Source: Alcaligenaceae bacterium CGII-47 (GTDB lineage: Bacteria; Pseudomonadota; Gammaproteobacteria; Burkholderiales; Burkholderiaceae_B). From it: a stretch of 64,000 bases of DNA. The stretch spans positions 62,001 to 126,000 of the forward strand of contig JAHTBO010000008.1 in the NCBI GenBank assembly GCA_019166125.1, written 5' to 3'. Below the pieces are notes generated by a model. The model ran no database searches. It saw only the letters and a program-made list of their open reading frames with translations, and had not been told where the DNA came from. Positions 1 through 9,306 of the stretch are shown here, in pieces; within the stretch, counting starts at the first letter, position 1; each line of letters begins with the position of its first letter. The translations under genes and the position numbers were made by a program.

Positions 1-381
1 TGGGTCTTTGCCAACAAGACACCTGAGGTCTACAAAGGCGTCACCAAGTTCTTTAAATTTCTCTCCAGCCCCGAGCAGGCGGCCGCCTGGCATCAGGGGA
101 CGGGCTACGTTCCCGTTACCAAGGCGGGCTATGAACTCACCAAAAAATCCGGTTTCTATGACAAGAACATCGGCACCGAGATCGCGGTCAAGCAATTGAA
201 CGCCGCAACGACCGAGAACTCACGCGGGATTCGCCTGGGCTATCTACCGCAGATACGTGACATCGAGGACGGTCTGATGGAGCAAATCTTTGCTGGCAAG
301 GTCACGCCTGAGGACGGGCTGAATACGATGGTTCAACGCGGCAATGAGCTCCTGGAGCGCTTCGAAAAAAGCGTCAAGTAA
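1..381 (+). CDS. ugpB: sn-glycerol-3-phosphate ABC transporter substrate-binding protein, C-terminal part
   Basis: The reading frame is open from the first base of the window and gives the last 126 residues of a periplasmic binding protein; the start lies outside. The fragment has the carbohydrate/glycerol-phosphate binding-protein tail, with a helix rich in 'SPEQAAAWH' and '[12 protein letters not shown]', followed by '[15 protein letters not shown]' near the end, which resembles UgpB of Burkholderiales. It would deliver glycerol-3-phosphate or glycerophosphodiesters in the periplasm to UgpAE. It is followed after 10 bases by ugpA, and the order B-A-E-C is that of Ugp systems. A related sugar or polyol importer cannot be excluded because the binding pocket is mostly missing. 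Confidence 0.85.
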   Translation, partial: WVFANKTPEVYKGVTKFFKFLSSPEQAAAWHQGTGYVPVTKAGYELTKKSGFYDKNIGTEIAVKQLNAATTENSRGIRLGYLPQIRDIEDGLMEQIFAGKVTPEDGLNTMVQRGNELLERFEKSVK

Positions 382-391
382 ACGGCGCGTC

Positions 392-1273
392 ATGGAAAAA
401 CGCGTCGTCTTCAAGCACAAAACACTGCCGTATCTCCTGCTGGCGCCCCAGTTGGCGATTACGGTGGTGTTTTTCTTTCTCCCGGCCGGCCAGGCCATGT
501 GGCAATCATTCCGACTAGAGGATCCGTTCGGGCTGTCCTCGCAGTTTGTCGGTATAGAAAATTTCCGCGATTTATTCGCCAACGGCGACTACATGGAATC
601 CTTTAAGGTCACCGCCTGGTTTTCGACGCTGGTCGCCATCTCAGGCCTGAGTATTTCCCTTTTGTTGGCGGTCATGGCCGACCGCGTTGTCAAATGGGCG
701 GGATTCTACAAAACATTACTGATTTGGCCCTATGCAGTGGCAGCCGCCGTGGCTGGTGTGCTCTGGCTATTCTTGTTTTCACCATCGGTGGGCATTCTTG
801 CTGTCTACATGGTTCAGGCCGGCTTGCAATGGAACCCACGCCTGGACGGGCAGGATGCGATGATGCTCGTGGTGCTGGCGTCCGTCTGGAAGCAGATTTC
901 CTATAATTTCCTATTCTTTCTGGCCGGGCTGCAATCTATCCCCCGCTCATTGATCGAGGCCGCCGCGATCGACGGGGCGGGCCCAATGCGCCGATTTTGG
1001 ACGATTGTTTTTCCACTGCTCTCACCCACCGCTTTCTTCTTACTTGTCGTTAATATCATCTACGCATTTTTTGACACCTTTGCGGTGATCGATATCGTGA
1101 CACAGGGCGGCCCAGGCGGTAGTACGGCCATTCTGGTCTATAAGGTCTACGTCGCAGGTTTCAAAGGGCTGGATATCGGCTCCTCAGCGGCTCAATCCGT
1201 AATTCTGATGCTGATCGTCGTCGCCCTGACCGTCGTACAGTTTCATTATATTGATCGCAAGGTAAATTATTGA
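392..1273 (+). CDS. ugpA: glycerol-3-phosphate ABC transporter permease UgpA
   Basis: A 293-residue inner-membrane permease of the MalF/UgpA type with six hydrophobic segments. The EAA loop that docks on the ATPase is visible as '[20 protein letters not shown]' at about residues 190-210. The ATG at 392 is chosen because the protein then begins '[17 protein letters not shown]', as UgpA proteins do; the frame is open further upstream, but that would run into the end of ugpB. It forms the channel with UgpE. The gene sits 10 bases after ugpB, so the two are surely co-transcribed. Confidence 0.92.
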   Translation: MEKRVVFKHKTLPYLLLAPQLAITVVFFFLPAGQAMWQSFRLEDPFGLSSQFVGIENFRDLFANGDYMESFKVTAWFSTLVAISGLSISLLLAVMADRVVKWAGFYKTLLIWPYAVAAAVAGVLWLFLFSPSVGILAVYMVQAGLQWNPRLDGQDAMMLVVLASVWKQISYNFLFFLAGLQSIPRSLIEAAAIDGAGPMRRFWTIVFPLLSPTAFFLLVVNIIYAFFDTFAVIDIVTQGGPGGSTAILVYKVYVAGFKGLDIGSSAAQSVILMLIVVALTVVQFHYIDRKVNY

Positions 1274-1306
1274 TGGTCACGCTCACTCATCCCTTCGAGA
1301 CCTGCC

Positions 1307-2149
1307 ATGATTGAACGTCGTCCAATACTGGATGTGATCACGCATATCACACTCATTCTCGGGGTGTTGATTGTGGCCTTCCCGCTATACGTCACATTCA
1401 TAGCCTCTACGCAGACGGCGCAGGCCGTCGCACAGGCGCCAATGTCGTTGCTGCCCGGTGGGCATTTTTTTGAAAATTACGCCACAGTGTTGACGGGATC
1501 TGCCACCAATACGCCATCGGTGGCGCGTATGCTGTGGATCAGCACTGTGATGGCGCTGGCCATTGCCATTGGCAAAATCATTATCTCCATGCTCTCGGCC
1601 TTTGCGGTGGTGTATTTCAAATTCCGATTTCGCATGACGTGCTTTTGGATGATCTTCGTCACACTCATGCTGCCCGTCGAGGTGCGTATTGCACCAACCT
1701 ATCAGATCGTCACTGATCTGGGCATGCTCAACACCTATCAGGGGTTGACCTTACCGCTTATTGCCTCAGCCACGGCGACATTCTTATTCCGACAGTTTTT
1801 CCTGACTGTACCTGATGAACTGACAGAGGCGGCACGTATTGATGGTGCTGGTCCTATGCGCTTTTTCATGGATATACTCCTGCCCCTGTCTCGCACCAGT
1901 ATTGCCGCGCTATTTGTCATTCAATTTATCTATGGCTGGAATCAGTACCTCTGGCCGCTGATCATTACCACCCAAGAAAACATGTACCCCATTGTAGTTG
2001 GCATCAAACGCATGATTGCCGGAGGCGATAGCGTCACAGACTGGAATCTGGTCATGGCGACGGCCATCCTAGCCATGATTCCACCGGCGGCTGTCGTCGT
2101 ATTGATGCAAAAATGGTTCGTCAAGGGTCTGGTCGACTCTGAAAAATAG
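1307..2149 (+). CDS. ugpE: glycerol-3-phosphate ABC transporter permease UgpE
   Basis: A 280-residue permease of the MalG/UgpE type, with an N-terminal transmembrane segment, a periplasmic loop and five further segments. The EAA loop reads '[20 protein letters not shown]' at about residues 177-196. The C-terminal '[12 protein letters not shown]' is typical of UgpE. It starts 33 bases after ugpA and is the second half of the membrane channel. Confidence 0.92.
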   Translation: MIERRPILDVITHITLILGVLIVAFPLYVTFIASTQTAQAVAQAPMSLLPGGHFFENYATVLTGSATNTPSVARMLWISTVMALAIAIGKIIISMLSAFAVVYFKFRFRMTCFWMIFVTLMLPVEVRIAPTYQIVTDLGMLNTYQGLTLPLIASATATFLFRQFFLTVPDELTEAARIDGAGPMRFFMDILLPLSRTSIAALFVIQFIYGWNQYLWPLIITTQENMYPIVVGIKRMIAGGDSVTDWNLVMATAILAMIPPAAVVVLMQKWFVKGLVDSEK

Positions 2150-2193
2150 GCGCCCACGCGCCGATCTCTCGCATAGTGCAACGGAAACACCGC

Positions 2194-3279
2194 ATGGCAA
2201 CACTCAGCTTTCGCAACGTCACAAAAACCTACCCAGGCGATATCGCGGTCATACACGGCTTCAGTATTGATATTACCGACGGAGAATTCGTAGTCATCGT
2301 TGGCCCCTCCGGGTGTGGGAAATCTACCCTGATGCGTATGGTGGCTGGCCTCGAGAGCGTGACCAGTGGCGATATTGCAATCGGTGGAAGAACTGTCAAC
2401 GAGCTCGAGCCTGCCGAACGCGACATCGCGATGGTGTTTCAAAACTACGCGCTGTACCCACACATGAGTGTGTTCGAGAACATGGCCTACGGCCTGAAGA
2501 TCCGCAAACTCAATAAGCAGCAAATCCGTCTACGCGTCGAGCAAGCGGCACAAATACTAGAGCTCGAACATCTGCTTAACAGACGCCCGCGCCAGCTCTC
2601 TGGTGGCCAACGCCAGCGCGTCGCTATGGGCCGGGCGATCGTACGCGAGCCCAAGGTGTTTCTGTTTGATGAGCCGCTGTCTAATCTGGATGCCAAATTA
2701 CGCGTGCAGATGCGTCTGGAAATCCAGCGACTGCATCATCGGCTCAAGACCACCAGCTTATACGTCACACACGACCAGGTCGAGGCCATGACGCTCGCTC
2801 AGCGTATGGTGGTCATGAATCAGGGTGTTGCTGAGCAGATCGGCACACCTGCCGAGGTATTCGAGCAACCGGCAACCGTGTTCGTTGCAAGCTTCATCGG
2901 CTCACCTCCCATGAATCTGTTGCCCGTAATAATCAATGAGGCAGGCCAGGTCATTGGCGAAAAAAACCTGGCTTTGCAGATCCCGACTGAACAGATCCCG
3001 ACTCATACCAATCAGCGCAAACTTATTCTCGGCTTACGCCCCGAGCACATGCTCCTGCATGCGCCAGGCGTTCCCATAGAAATAGAAATGGTTGAAATAC
3101 TGGGTTCAGAGCAACTGGTACATGGTCGTCACGGCGATACGCCCCTCGTGTTGCGCTGTGCCACCCGCCTCACTCGCGAGTTCCCGCTACAGGTGGGTGA
3201 AACAATTCAGGTTGGCTGCGATGTTACCCACCCGATCCATTGGTTCGATGCCCAATCGGGTCAACGCATCGTGCCTTAA
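2194..3279 (+). CDS. ugpC: glycerol-3-phosphate ABC transporter ATP-binding protein UgpC
   Basis: A 361-residue ATPase of the MalK/UgpC (CUT1) family. It shows Walker A 'GPSGCGKST', Q-loop '[10 protein letters not shown]', signature '[15 protein letters not shown]', Walker B '[16 protein letters not shown]' and the H-loop 'THDQ'. The C-terminal third is the regulatory TOBE/OB region, including 'GLRPEHM'. The ATG at 2194 is preferred over a GTG at 2176 because the family starts '[11 protein letters not shown]'. It energises UgpAE. A strong hairpin terminator follows within 20 bases, so the operon ends here. Ugp operons are commonly Pho-controlled, but the promoter lies outside this window. Confidence 0.93.
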   Translation: MATLSFRNVTKTYPGDIAVIHGFSIDITDGEFVVIVGPSGCGKSTLMRMVAGLESVTSGDIAIGGRTVNELEPAERDIAMVFQNYALYPHMSVFENMAYGLKIRKLNKQQIRLRVEQAAQILELEHLLNRRPRQLSGGQRQRVAMGRAIVREPKVFLFDEPLSNLDAKLRVQMRLEIQRLHHRLKTTSLYVTHDQVEAMTLAQRMVVMNQGVAEQIGTPAEVFEQPATVFVASFIGSPPMNLLPVIINEAGQVIGEKNLALQIPTEQIPTHTNQRKLILGLRPEHMLLHAPGVPIEIEMVEILGSEQLVHGRHGDTPLVLRCATRLTREFPLQVGETIQVGCDVTHPIHWFDAQSGQRIVP

Positions 3280-3297
3280 CGATCCTCTGATTTAAAA

Positions 3298-3327
3298 AAG
3301 GAGGCACGATACCTGTCGTGCCTCCTT
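3298..3327. terminator. Bidirectional intrinsic terminator between ugpC and the livK-like gene
   Basis: A perfect 12-bp stem (3298-3309 with 3316-3327) with a 6-base loop is flanked by an A run on the left and a T-rich stretch on the right. It lies between the converging ends of ugpC and the livK-like gene and can stop transcription from both sides. Confidence 0.9.
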
Positions 3328-3385
3328 AATATTCGGCCTTTATCGGACAAGACCAAAGCGTCCCGCCTGACAATGGCCTGCTGGC

Positions 3386-4507
3386 TTATTTATAGACGGT
3401 CTTGGTGCCGTCAGCATGCCAGGTAAAGATGTCGAACTTAAAGTCCTTCAAATCGCCTTGTTTATTCCAGGAAATTTGACCGATAGGCGTGTCGATTGTA
3501 TTGCTGTGCAAATACGCCGCAACCTTGACCGGATCGTCTTTGCCGACACCCTTGATGCCATCGGCAATCGCTATCATGGCGGCATAAGCCGTCATCTGGA
3601 AGGCACCCCCGGCATTCCGACCCTTATCTGTAAAGGCCTTGACGACTGCTGCGTTCTTAGGGTCCTGAGTAAAGTCGGCGGGTAAGGTCACCAACATGCC
3701 TTCAACGGACGGACCAGCAATGGCGTTGATGTCTGGATTGCCGACGCCCTCTGGGCCCATGAACTGCACCTTCAGACCTTGTTCAGCGCCTTGGCGCAGC
3801 AGCAGACCCATCTCGGGGTGATAGCCACCAAAATAGACGAAATCAGCGCCTGCGGACTTCAGTTTGGTGATGACGGCGGAGTAATCGCTATCGCCAGCAT
3901 TGATGCCCTCAAAGAGCACGACCTTGACACCGGCCTTGTCCAGATAGTCCTTAACCGCCGACGCAATGCCTTGACCGTAGGACTGCTTATCGTGCAGCAC
4001 CGCGACTGCCTTGGGCTTGATCTGTTCGGTGATGAACTTGGCTGCGGCGGGGCCTTGCTGATCATCGCGACCAATGGTGCGGAAGATCATGTCATAGTTT
4101 TTGCCGTCGGTGACCAGCGGCGAAGTCGCTGATGGGGATACCATCACGACGCCTTCGTTGTTATAGACCGGTGTTGCAGCAATCGTTGCGCCCGAGCAGA
4201 CATGACCGACAACATAGTGAATCTTTTCATTGACGACGCGGTTAGCGACAACCGGGCCCTGCTTGGGCTCGCAAGCATCATCGATGATGACGGCTTCGAG
4301 CTTGTTTCCTAATACACCCCCTGATGCATTGATGGTCTCAATGGCGGTGTCGACACCTTCCTTCACCATATCGCCATACTGGGTAAGCGCGCCCGTGTAC
4401 GGGCCTGCAATAGCGATTCTGATCGTGTCGGCGCTGGCAACTGAGGATATCAGCATGCCTACAGCAAGCCCAACTGCGGCTGCTACCGGTGTAAAACGAG
4501 TGTTCAT
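3386..4507 (-). CDS. Branched-chain amino acid-type ABC substrate-binding protein (LivJ/LivK family), orphan
   Basis: A 373-residue secreted protein. Starting at 4507 gives a signal peptide 'MNTRFTPVAAAVGLAVG...SSVASA' and places a perfect AGGAGG seven bases upstream; a longer reading frame without such a site is less likely. The mature part begins 'DTIRIAIAGPYTGALTQYGD', the type I periplasmic binding fold of LivJ/LivK, and contains the family motif 'YGQGIASAVKDYLDKAG'. It should bind a neutral amino acid such as leucine, isoleucine or valine. No permease or ATPase gene adjoins it, so it must work with LivHMGF encoded elsewhere (another Liv set lies at 55.9-60.8 kb, but has its own binding protein). 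Confidence 0.88.
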   Translation of the reverse strand: MNTRFTPVAAAVGLAVGMLISSVASADTIRIAIAGPYTGALTQYGDMVKEGVDTAIETINASGGVLGNKLEAVIIDDACEPKQGPVVANRVVNEKIHYVVGHVCSGATIAATPVYNNEGVVMVSPSATSPLVTDGKNYDMIFRTIGRDDQQGPAAAKFITEQIKPKAVAVLHDKQSYGQGIASAVKDYLDKAGVKVVLFEGINAGDSDYSAVITKLKSAGADFVYFGGYHPEMGLLLRQGAEQGLKVQFMGPEGVGNPDINAIAGPSVEGMLVTLPADFTQDPKNAAVVKAFTDKGRNAGGAFQMTAYAAMIAIADGIKGVGKDDPVKVAAYLHSNTIDTPIGQISWNKQGDLKDFKFDIFTWHADGTKTVYK

Positions 4508-4695
4508 AGTGCCTCCTAGTAAGTATCGGAAAGAATACACCGAAAGAAACAAAAATTGTGATGCTTTGATTGAGGGTTTACGCTAGCGTTTTGCATGGGA
4601 AAACCCCTATCCGAACGAACACCCGATGAGAATAGCATGCGACCCCGCCCACCCGTTCCTTGGACAATATGAAGTGAGGGGTTTATCTAGCAGAC

Positions 4696-5667
4696 TTACT
4701 CAGCGACGCCTGCGCCGGCTTGCGCAAGCAGCGCCTGGGTGTCGTCAAGCATCTGCACGCCCGGTAACTCACACTCACGCACCGCATGGGCTAAGGCTTC
4801 AATCGCCGCCAGGCGCGGAAAGCTTCTACGCCAGATCAGAACCACACGACGATCAGGCACGGGCGCCCTGAAGGGCACATAGGTGAGGAGGTTATTTTCC
4901 TGACCAGGTATGCCTAGCGCACTTGCCGGCATTACCGTAATACCGATACCGGCAGCGACCATATGGCGGATCGTCTCGAGCGAGGATCCCTCGAATGTCC
5001 GCTGAATGCCTTCGCTAGACGCGGAAAACCTCGAGAGTTCGGGGCATACCTCGAGTACTTGATCACGAAAACAGTGCCCTGCGCCCAGCAACAACATGGT
5101 TTCCTCTTTGAGGCGACTGGACTCGACGTCCTTACTTGCCGCCCAAGGATGATTGTGTGGCAAGGCCACGTAAAAGGGCTCGTCATACAGCGCACACATC
5201 GCCAGCCCCGTGTCGGGCAAAGGCAGCGCAACAATGGCGCAGTCGATTTCACCCTGGCGCAGTAGCTCCAGCAGTCGTGTCGTATAGTTCTCTTGCAAAA
5301 GTAGCGGCATTTGCGGTGTGGATTTGATCTGCCTCGGCACGAGGTGCGGCAGTAAGTACGGCCCGACCGTGTAGATAACCCCGACGCGCAAGGGGCCTTC
5401 TAGCGGGTCATGGCCTTGGCGCGCGATTTCGCGTAGATTGGCACTTTCTTCGAGGACGCGCTGAGCTTGAGCCACAACGCGCAAGCCGATAGGCGTGATT
5501 CCAATCTCTGTACCACCGCGCTCGAACAACACCACACCAAGCTCTTCTTCGAGCTTACGGATCGCCACTGATAAGGTTGGTTGACTCACAAAGCATGCCT
5601 CTGCTGCGCGTCCAAAATGCCGTTCACGTGCGACTGCTACGATATATTTCAATTCGGTCAATGTCAT
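4696..5667 (-). CDS. oxyR: LysR-family hydrogen peroxide sensor OxyR
   Basis: A 323-residue LysR regulator with an N-terminal winged helix ('HFGRAAEACFVSQPTLSVAI') and a C-terminal sensor domain. The redox pair of OxyR is present at exactly the textbook positions: Cys199 in 'GAGHCF' and Cys208 in 'LEVCPE'. Peroxide forms a disulfide between them and switches on catalase, peroxidase and iron-sequestration genes. It lies 29 bases downstream of recG in the same direction, an arrangement I recall from other Alcaligenaceae, so it may be read from the ridA-recG transcript or from its own promoter inside recG. Confidence 0.93.
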   Translation of the reverse strand: MTLTELKYIVAVARERHFGRAAEACFVSQPTLSVAIRKLEEELGVVLFERGGTEIGITPIGLRVVAQAQRVLEESANLREIARQGHDPLEGPLRVGVIYTVGPYLLPHLVPRQIKSTPQMPLLLQENYTTRLLELLRQGEIDCAIVALPLPDTGLAMCALYDEPFYVALPHNHPWAASKDVESSRLKEETMLLLGAGHCFRDQVLEVCPELSRFSASSEGIQRTFEGSSLETIRHMVAAGIGITVMPASALGIPGQENNLLTYVPFRAPVPDRRVVLIWRRSFPRLAAIEALAHAVRECELPGVQMLDDTQALLAQAGAGVAE

Positions 5668-5696
5668 GCTTGAGTCCTGATGATGGCTATTTTGCG

Positions 5697-7769
5697 TCAG
5701 CCGCGCAAGTATTCTGCCCGTTCCTGCATCCAGCGCTGCCGATGCGCACGAGCATGCTCGGGAAACTCGATTGACAGGCGCTGGGCAGCGGCTTTGGCCT
5801 GTGTGATCAACAGCTCATCCGACTCCCACTGTGCAAAGCGCAATGGGACCTGCCCCGATTGCCGCAAACCCAATAGCTCTCCTGGGCCACGTTGTAAGAG
5901 ATCACGCCGTGCGATCTCGAAGCCGTCCTGAGTTTCATACATCGCCCGTAGCCGGTCTCGGGCAATTCCTGATAAAGGAGGTTGGTACAGCAACACACAC
6001 GCCGACTCATGCGTGCCCCGCCCAACGCGGCCGCGCAACTGATGCAGTTGCGCCAAACCAAAGCGCTCGGCGTGCTCAATCACCATCAGCGTGGCATTGG
6101 GCACGTCCACACCGACCTCAATGACTGTCGTACTGACAAGCAAATCGATATCGCCCGCATGAAACGCCTGCATGGTCGCCGCCTTTTCCTGCGCGGGAAG
6201 CCGCCCATGCATCAATCCGACGCGCAAATCCGCGAGCAAGGCACTGAGGCGCTCGTAGGTATCGACCGCCGTCTGCAGCTGCAAGGTTTCGCTCTCCTCG
6301 ACCAACGGACAGACCCAGTAGGCTTGGCGCCCTGAGCGGACCTGTATGCTGATCTGCGCGAGCACCTCGTCGCGTCGTATGTCAGCGAATAATTTAGTCA
6401 AAATTGGCAGGCGACCGGGCGGCAGACTATCAATTATCGAAACATCCATGTCAGCAAAGAACGTCATCGCCAGGGTACGTGGGATCGGTGTGGCACTCAT
6501 GCTGAGCTGATGCGGCAAGACATCGGTGGTGAGCTCGCCCTTACGGTTTAGTGCCAAACGCTGCCCGACACCAAACCGATGCTGCTCATCAAGTATGACC
6601 AAGCCCAAGCGATGGAATTGAGTTTTTTCCTGAATTAGCGCTTGGGTACCAATTACTAATTGCGCGCTGCCCTCGCTGATCGCAGCCATTGCTGCCCTGC
6701 GCTCGCTCGTATTCAAACTGCCAGTCAACCAGGCACTTTGCACGCCCAGTGGCTCAAGCAAGGCCAAGAGCTTCTGATAATGTTGTCCAGCCAAAATTTC
6801 GGTCGGCACCATTATCGCCACCTGCGCCCCCGATGAAATGGCTTGGGCGGCGGCAAAGGCAGCAACAATTGTTTTGCCACTGCCAACGTCGCCTTGCAGC
6901 AGACGCAGCATCGGGTAATTGTGTCCCAAATCTGCACTGATCTGGGCGATGACATGCTGCTGGGCAGGCGTCAAGGTAAAAGGCAGGCTGGCGCGTAGGG
7001 CTTGCACCAGATTTCCCTGCCCAGGTAAGGGATGCGCACGCTGCGCCAGACGTGCAGCACGTGCCTGAGCCAGCGAAAGTTGCTGCGCCAGCAGCTCATC
7101 AAACTTAATGCGTTGCCAAGCTGGATGGGTATGCGTATTGAGCTGGGAGAGTGACACATCCGCAGGAGGATGATGCAAAGTGCGAATCGCCGGTTCGAGC
7201 GGTGCAAGCTGATATTCAGCGCGAATGGCCTCAGGTAAGGTATCGCTCAGGTCAGACTGTGCGAGGGCTTCGTTGATGGCCTTGCGCAAGCTGGCTTGGG
7301 ACAGACCGTCTGTACTCGGATATACCGGGGTGAGTGTGCTGGGCAGCTCCGTCCCTGGCTCCGAGAGTAAGGGGTGGATCAATTCCATGCCGTGGAAACG
7401 ACTGCGCACCTCACCCCGAGCACGAATACGCCGACCAACCGGTACACGTCCCAGTTGCCCGGGATAGACGTGAAGCCAACGCAAGTCGATTTTTCCACTA
7501 TCGTCCTGAAGTTCCACATGTAATTGTCGGCGTGGACGCAATTGCATCTCGCTGCGGATGATCTCGCCCTCAAGTACAACATGCGCGCCTACGCTTGCTT
7601 GGGCTATGGGTGTCACCCGCGTTTCATCCTCATAGCGCAAAGGTAGGTGAACGATAAAGTCCGCTGCTGTCCGTAGACCCAGACGCTCGAACTTAAGCGC
7701 GAGGCTACTGGCTGCGGAACCCGCCTTTTTTGATCTGACCTTGCGCCCAGACTGCGGAATCGATGCCAC
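5697..7769 (-). CDS. recG: ATP-dependent DNA helicase RecG
   Basis: A 690-residue superfamily 2 helicase that reverses stalled replication forks and processes Holliday junctions. The N-terminal wedge/OB region spans about residues 1-250 and the motor domains the rest. Walker A is 'LLQGDVGSGKTIVA', motif II is 'DEQHRFG' (the RecG/Mfd variant of DEAD), and 'SMSATPIPRTLAMT' is motif III. The C-terminal helicase domain ends with 'QLRGRVGRG' and a RecG tail. Length matches the family. It follows ridA by 14 bases and precedes oxyR. Confidence 0.96.
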   Translation of the reverse strand: MASIPQSGRKVRSKKAGSAASSLALKFERLGLRTAADFIVHLPLRYEDETRVTPIAQASVGAHVVLEGEIIRSEMQLRPRRQLHVELQDDSGKIDLRWLHVYPGQLGRVPVGRRIRARGEVRSRFHGMELIHPLLSEPGTELPSTLTPVYPSTDGLSQASLRKAINEALAQSDLSDTLPEAIRAEYQLAPLEPAIRTLHHPPADVSLSQLNTHTHPAWQRIKFDELLAQQLSLAQARAARLAQRAHPLPGQGNLVQALRASLPFTLTPAQQHVIAQISADLGHNYPMLRLLQGDVGSGKTIVAAFAAAQAISSGAQVAIMVPTEILAGQHYQKLLALLEPLGVQSAWLTGSLNTSERRAAMAAISEGSAQLVIGTQALIQEKTQFHRLGLVILDEQHRFGVGQRLALNRKGELTTDVLPHQLSMSATPIPRTLAMTFFADMDVSIIDSLPPGRLPILTKLFADIRRDEVLAQISIQVRSGRQAYWVCPLVEESETLQLQTAVDTYERLSALLADLRVGLMHGRLPAQEKAATMQAFHAGDIDLLVSTTVIEVGVDVPNATLMVIEHAERFGLAQLHQLRGRVGRGTHESACVLLYQPPLSGIARDRLRAMYETQDGFEIARRDLLQRGPGELLGLRQSGQVPLRFAQWESDELLITQAKAAAQRLSIEFPEHARAHRQRWMQERAEYLRG

Positions 7770-7783
7770 CTGTTAAGACGCGC

Positions 7784-8173
7784 TCAAAGCGCGATGATGG
7801 CCTCGACCTCGAACTGCGCGCCCTTGGGCAGGCTGGCAACGCCGATGGTCGAACGAGCTGGATAAGGCTGCGGGATAATTTCGGCCATAATCGCGTTGGC
7901 GCTAGCGAATTTGCTCAGGTCTGTTAAAAACAGGGTGAGCTTGACCACATTGTCCAGCGTTCCGCCTGCTGCCTGGACAACCGCCTCCATATTGGCAAAG
8001 GACTGGCGAACCTGGCCTTCAAAGTTCTCGGACACCAGCTCACCCGTTCCCGGTTCCAGCCCAATCTGTCCGGAGAGAAAAACGGTCTTTGTAGCTGTCG
8101 TGGCAACCGCCTGAGAGTACGGCCCCACGGCTGCGGGCGCTGCATCGGTATGGATGATTTCCTTGGCCATCAT
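7784..8173 (-). CDS. ridA: Reactive intermediate/imine deaminase RidA
   Basis: A 129-residue YjgF/YER057c/UK114 protein that hydrolyses reactive enamine/imine intermediates released by PLP enzymes. It begins 'IIHTDAAPAAVGPYSQAV' and contains the substrate-carboxylate arginine in 'PARSTIGVASLPKGAQFEVEAIA'-like C-terminal sequence (conserved Arg and Glu both visible). Two consecutive ATGs (8173 and 8170) are possible starts. The gene is 14 bases upstream of recG and probably opens that operon. Confidence 0.93.
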   Translation of the reverse strand: MMAKEIIHTDAAPAAVGPYSQAVATTATKTVFLSGQIGLEPGTGELVSENFEGQVRQSFANMEAVVQAAGGTLDNVVKLTLFLTDLSKFASANAIMAEIIPQPYPARSTIGVASLPKGAQFEVEAIIAL

Positions 8174-8273
8174 GTCGTCTTCACTCTTAATAGATGCTGT
8201 TAACTATCAGAGTGTAATCATCTATAGCCGCAATTAAAAGCCCCTGCACATCAAGCAAAGAGCGTGGTTGCAG

Positions 8274-9050
8274 TTACTTTTCAGCGAACGCCCGCTCAAA
8301 CACATAATCGCCGGGCACCCCTACGCTGGGCGAGACAACAAACCCGCGCTGATCAAGCATCTGGCTAATATCGGTCAGCATAGCAGGGCTGCCGCACACC
8401 ATGGCCCGATCAATAGCGGGATCGAGCGGCGGCAAGCCAATATCCTGAAAGAGCTGACCGCCCTCGACCAGGCTCGTGATACGTCCCTGATGGTGGAAAG
8501 GCTCACGCGTCACGGTTGGGTAGTAGATGAGCTTATCGCGCAGTAAGTCACCGAAATATTCATTCTGCGGCAATTCGTGCTGAATATAATCGGCATAGGC
8601 GAGTTCGCTGGCATAGCGCACGCCATGCACCAGCACCACCTTATCAAAGCGCTCGTAGACGTCGGGATCTTTAATGATGCTTAGGAATGGTGCCAGACCG
8701 GTACCTGTAGCGAATAAATACAGATGCTTGCCAGGCTTGAGATCGTCGACAACTAGGGTCCCGACCGGCTTTTTGCTAACCAAAATCGAGTCCCCCTCCC
8801 TTAGATGTTGTAAGCGTGAAGTCAAGGGTCCGTTGGGCACCTTGATGCTAAAGAACTCAAGGTTTTCTTCGTAGTTCGCGCTAGCAATACTATAGGCACG
8901 CATCAAGGGCTTGCCGTCGACCTCCAGGCCCACCATCACAAAATGCCCATTATGAAAGCGCAATGCAGGATCACGGGTGGTGGTAAAAGAAAAAAGGGTG
9001 TCGTTCCAGTGACGCACACTGAGAACTTGTTCAGAATTAAAAGCAGCCAT
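8274..9050 (-). CDS. fpr: Ferredoxin/flavodoxin-NADP+ reductase
   Basis: A 258-residue flavoenzyme of the bacterial Fpr family, moving electrons between NADPH and ferredoxin or flavodoxin. FAD binding is shown by 'RAYSIAS' (RxYS) at about residues 50-56; the NADPH site by 'GTGLAPFLSI' near residue 115; the C-terminus ends 'VFERAFAEK', as in subclass I/II bacterial FPRs. It is monocistronic and divergent from the iron importer fbpABC; the shared 256-bp space holds a Fur-like box nearer fbpA. In relatives Fpr takes part in oxidative stress defence, in keeping with the nearby oxyR. Confidence 0.92.
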   Translation of the reverse strand: MAAFNSEQVLSVRHWNDTLFSFTTTRDPALRFHNGHFVMVGLEVDGKPLMRAYSIASANYEENLEFFSIKVPNGPLTSRLQHLREGDSILVSKKPVGTLVVDDLKPGKHLYLFATGTGLAPFLSIIKDPDVYERFDKVVLVHGVRYASELAYADYIQHELPQNEYFGDLLRDKLIYYPTVTREPFHHQGRITSLVEGGQLFQDIGLPPLDPAIDRAMVCGSPAMLTDISQMLDQRGFVVSPSVGVPGDYVFERAFAEK

Positions 9051-9251
9051 GAGATTGGTAAGAAGGTCAGTGAAAAGCCATTAAGCCAGACAGCATGGTA
9101 GGCGCAAGGCTGTAAAATGCCAAGAATTCCAGCGCAGAAAGACTGGAATATTGATTCAGGTCAACATGATAGCGCACCAATCCCCTATTCCGATTTAAAG
9201 GCTTATCATTTGGTTACTTGCGTTGCAGCAAATGAAATGTTAATTTTCAAT

Positions 9252-9270
9252 GCATATGAGAATCATTTTT
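9252..9270. promoter_or_regulatory. Putative Fur box upstream of fbpA
   Basis: Nineteen bases with the core TGAGAATCATTT match the classical Fur consensus at about 13 of 19 positions by eye. The site lies 37 bases before the fbpA start, where bound Fur would block the promoter. This fits iron repression of a ferric importer. Confidence 0.6.
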
Positions 9271-9306
9271 ATTTACTGACCCCTCCTGCTCTAGAGAGAC
9301 TCCTGA

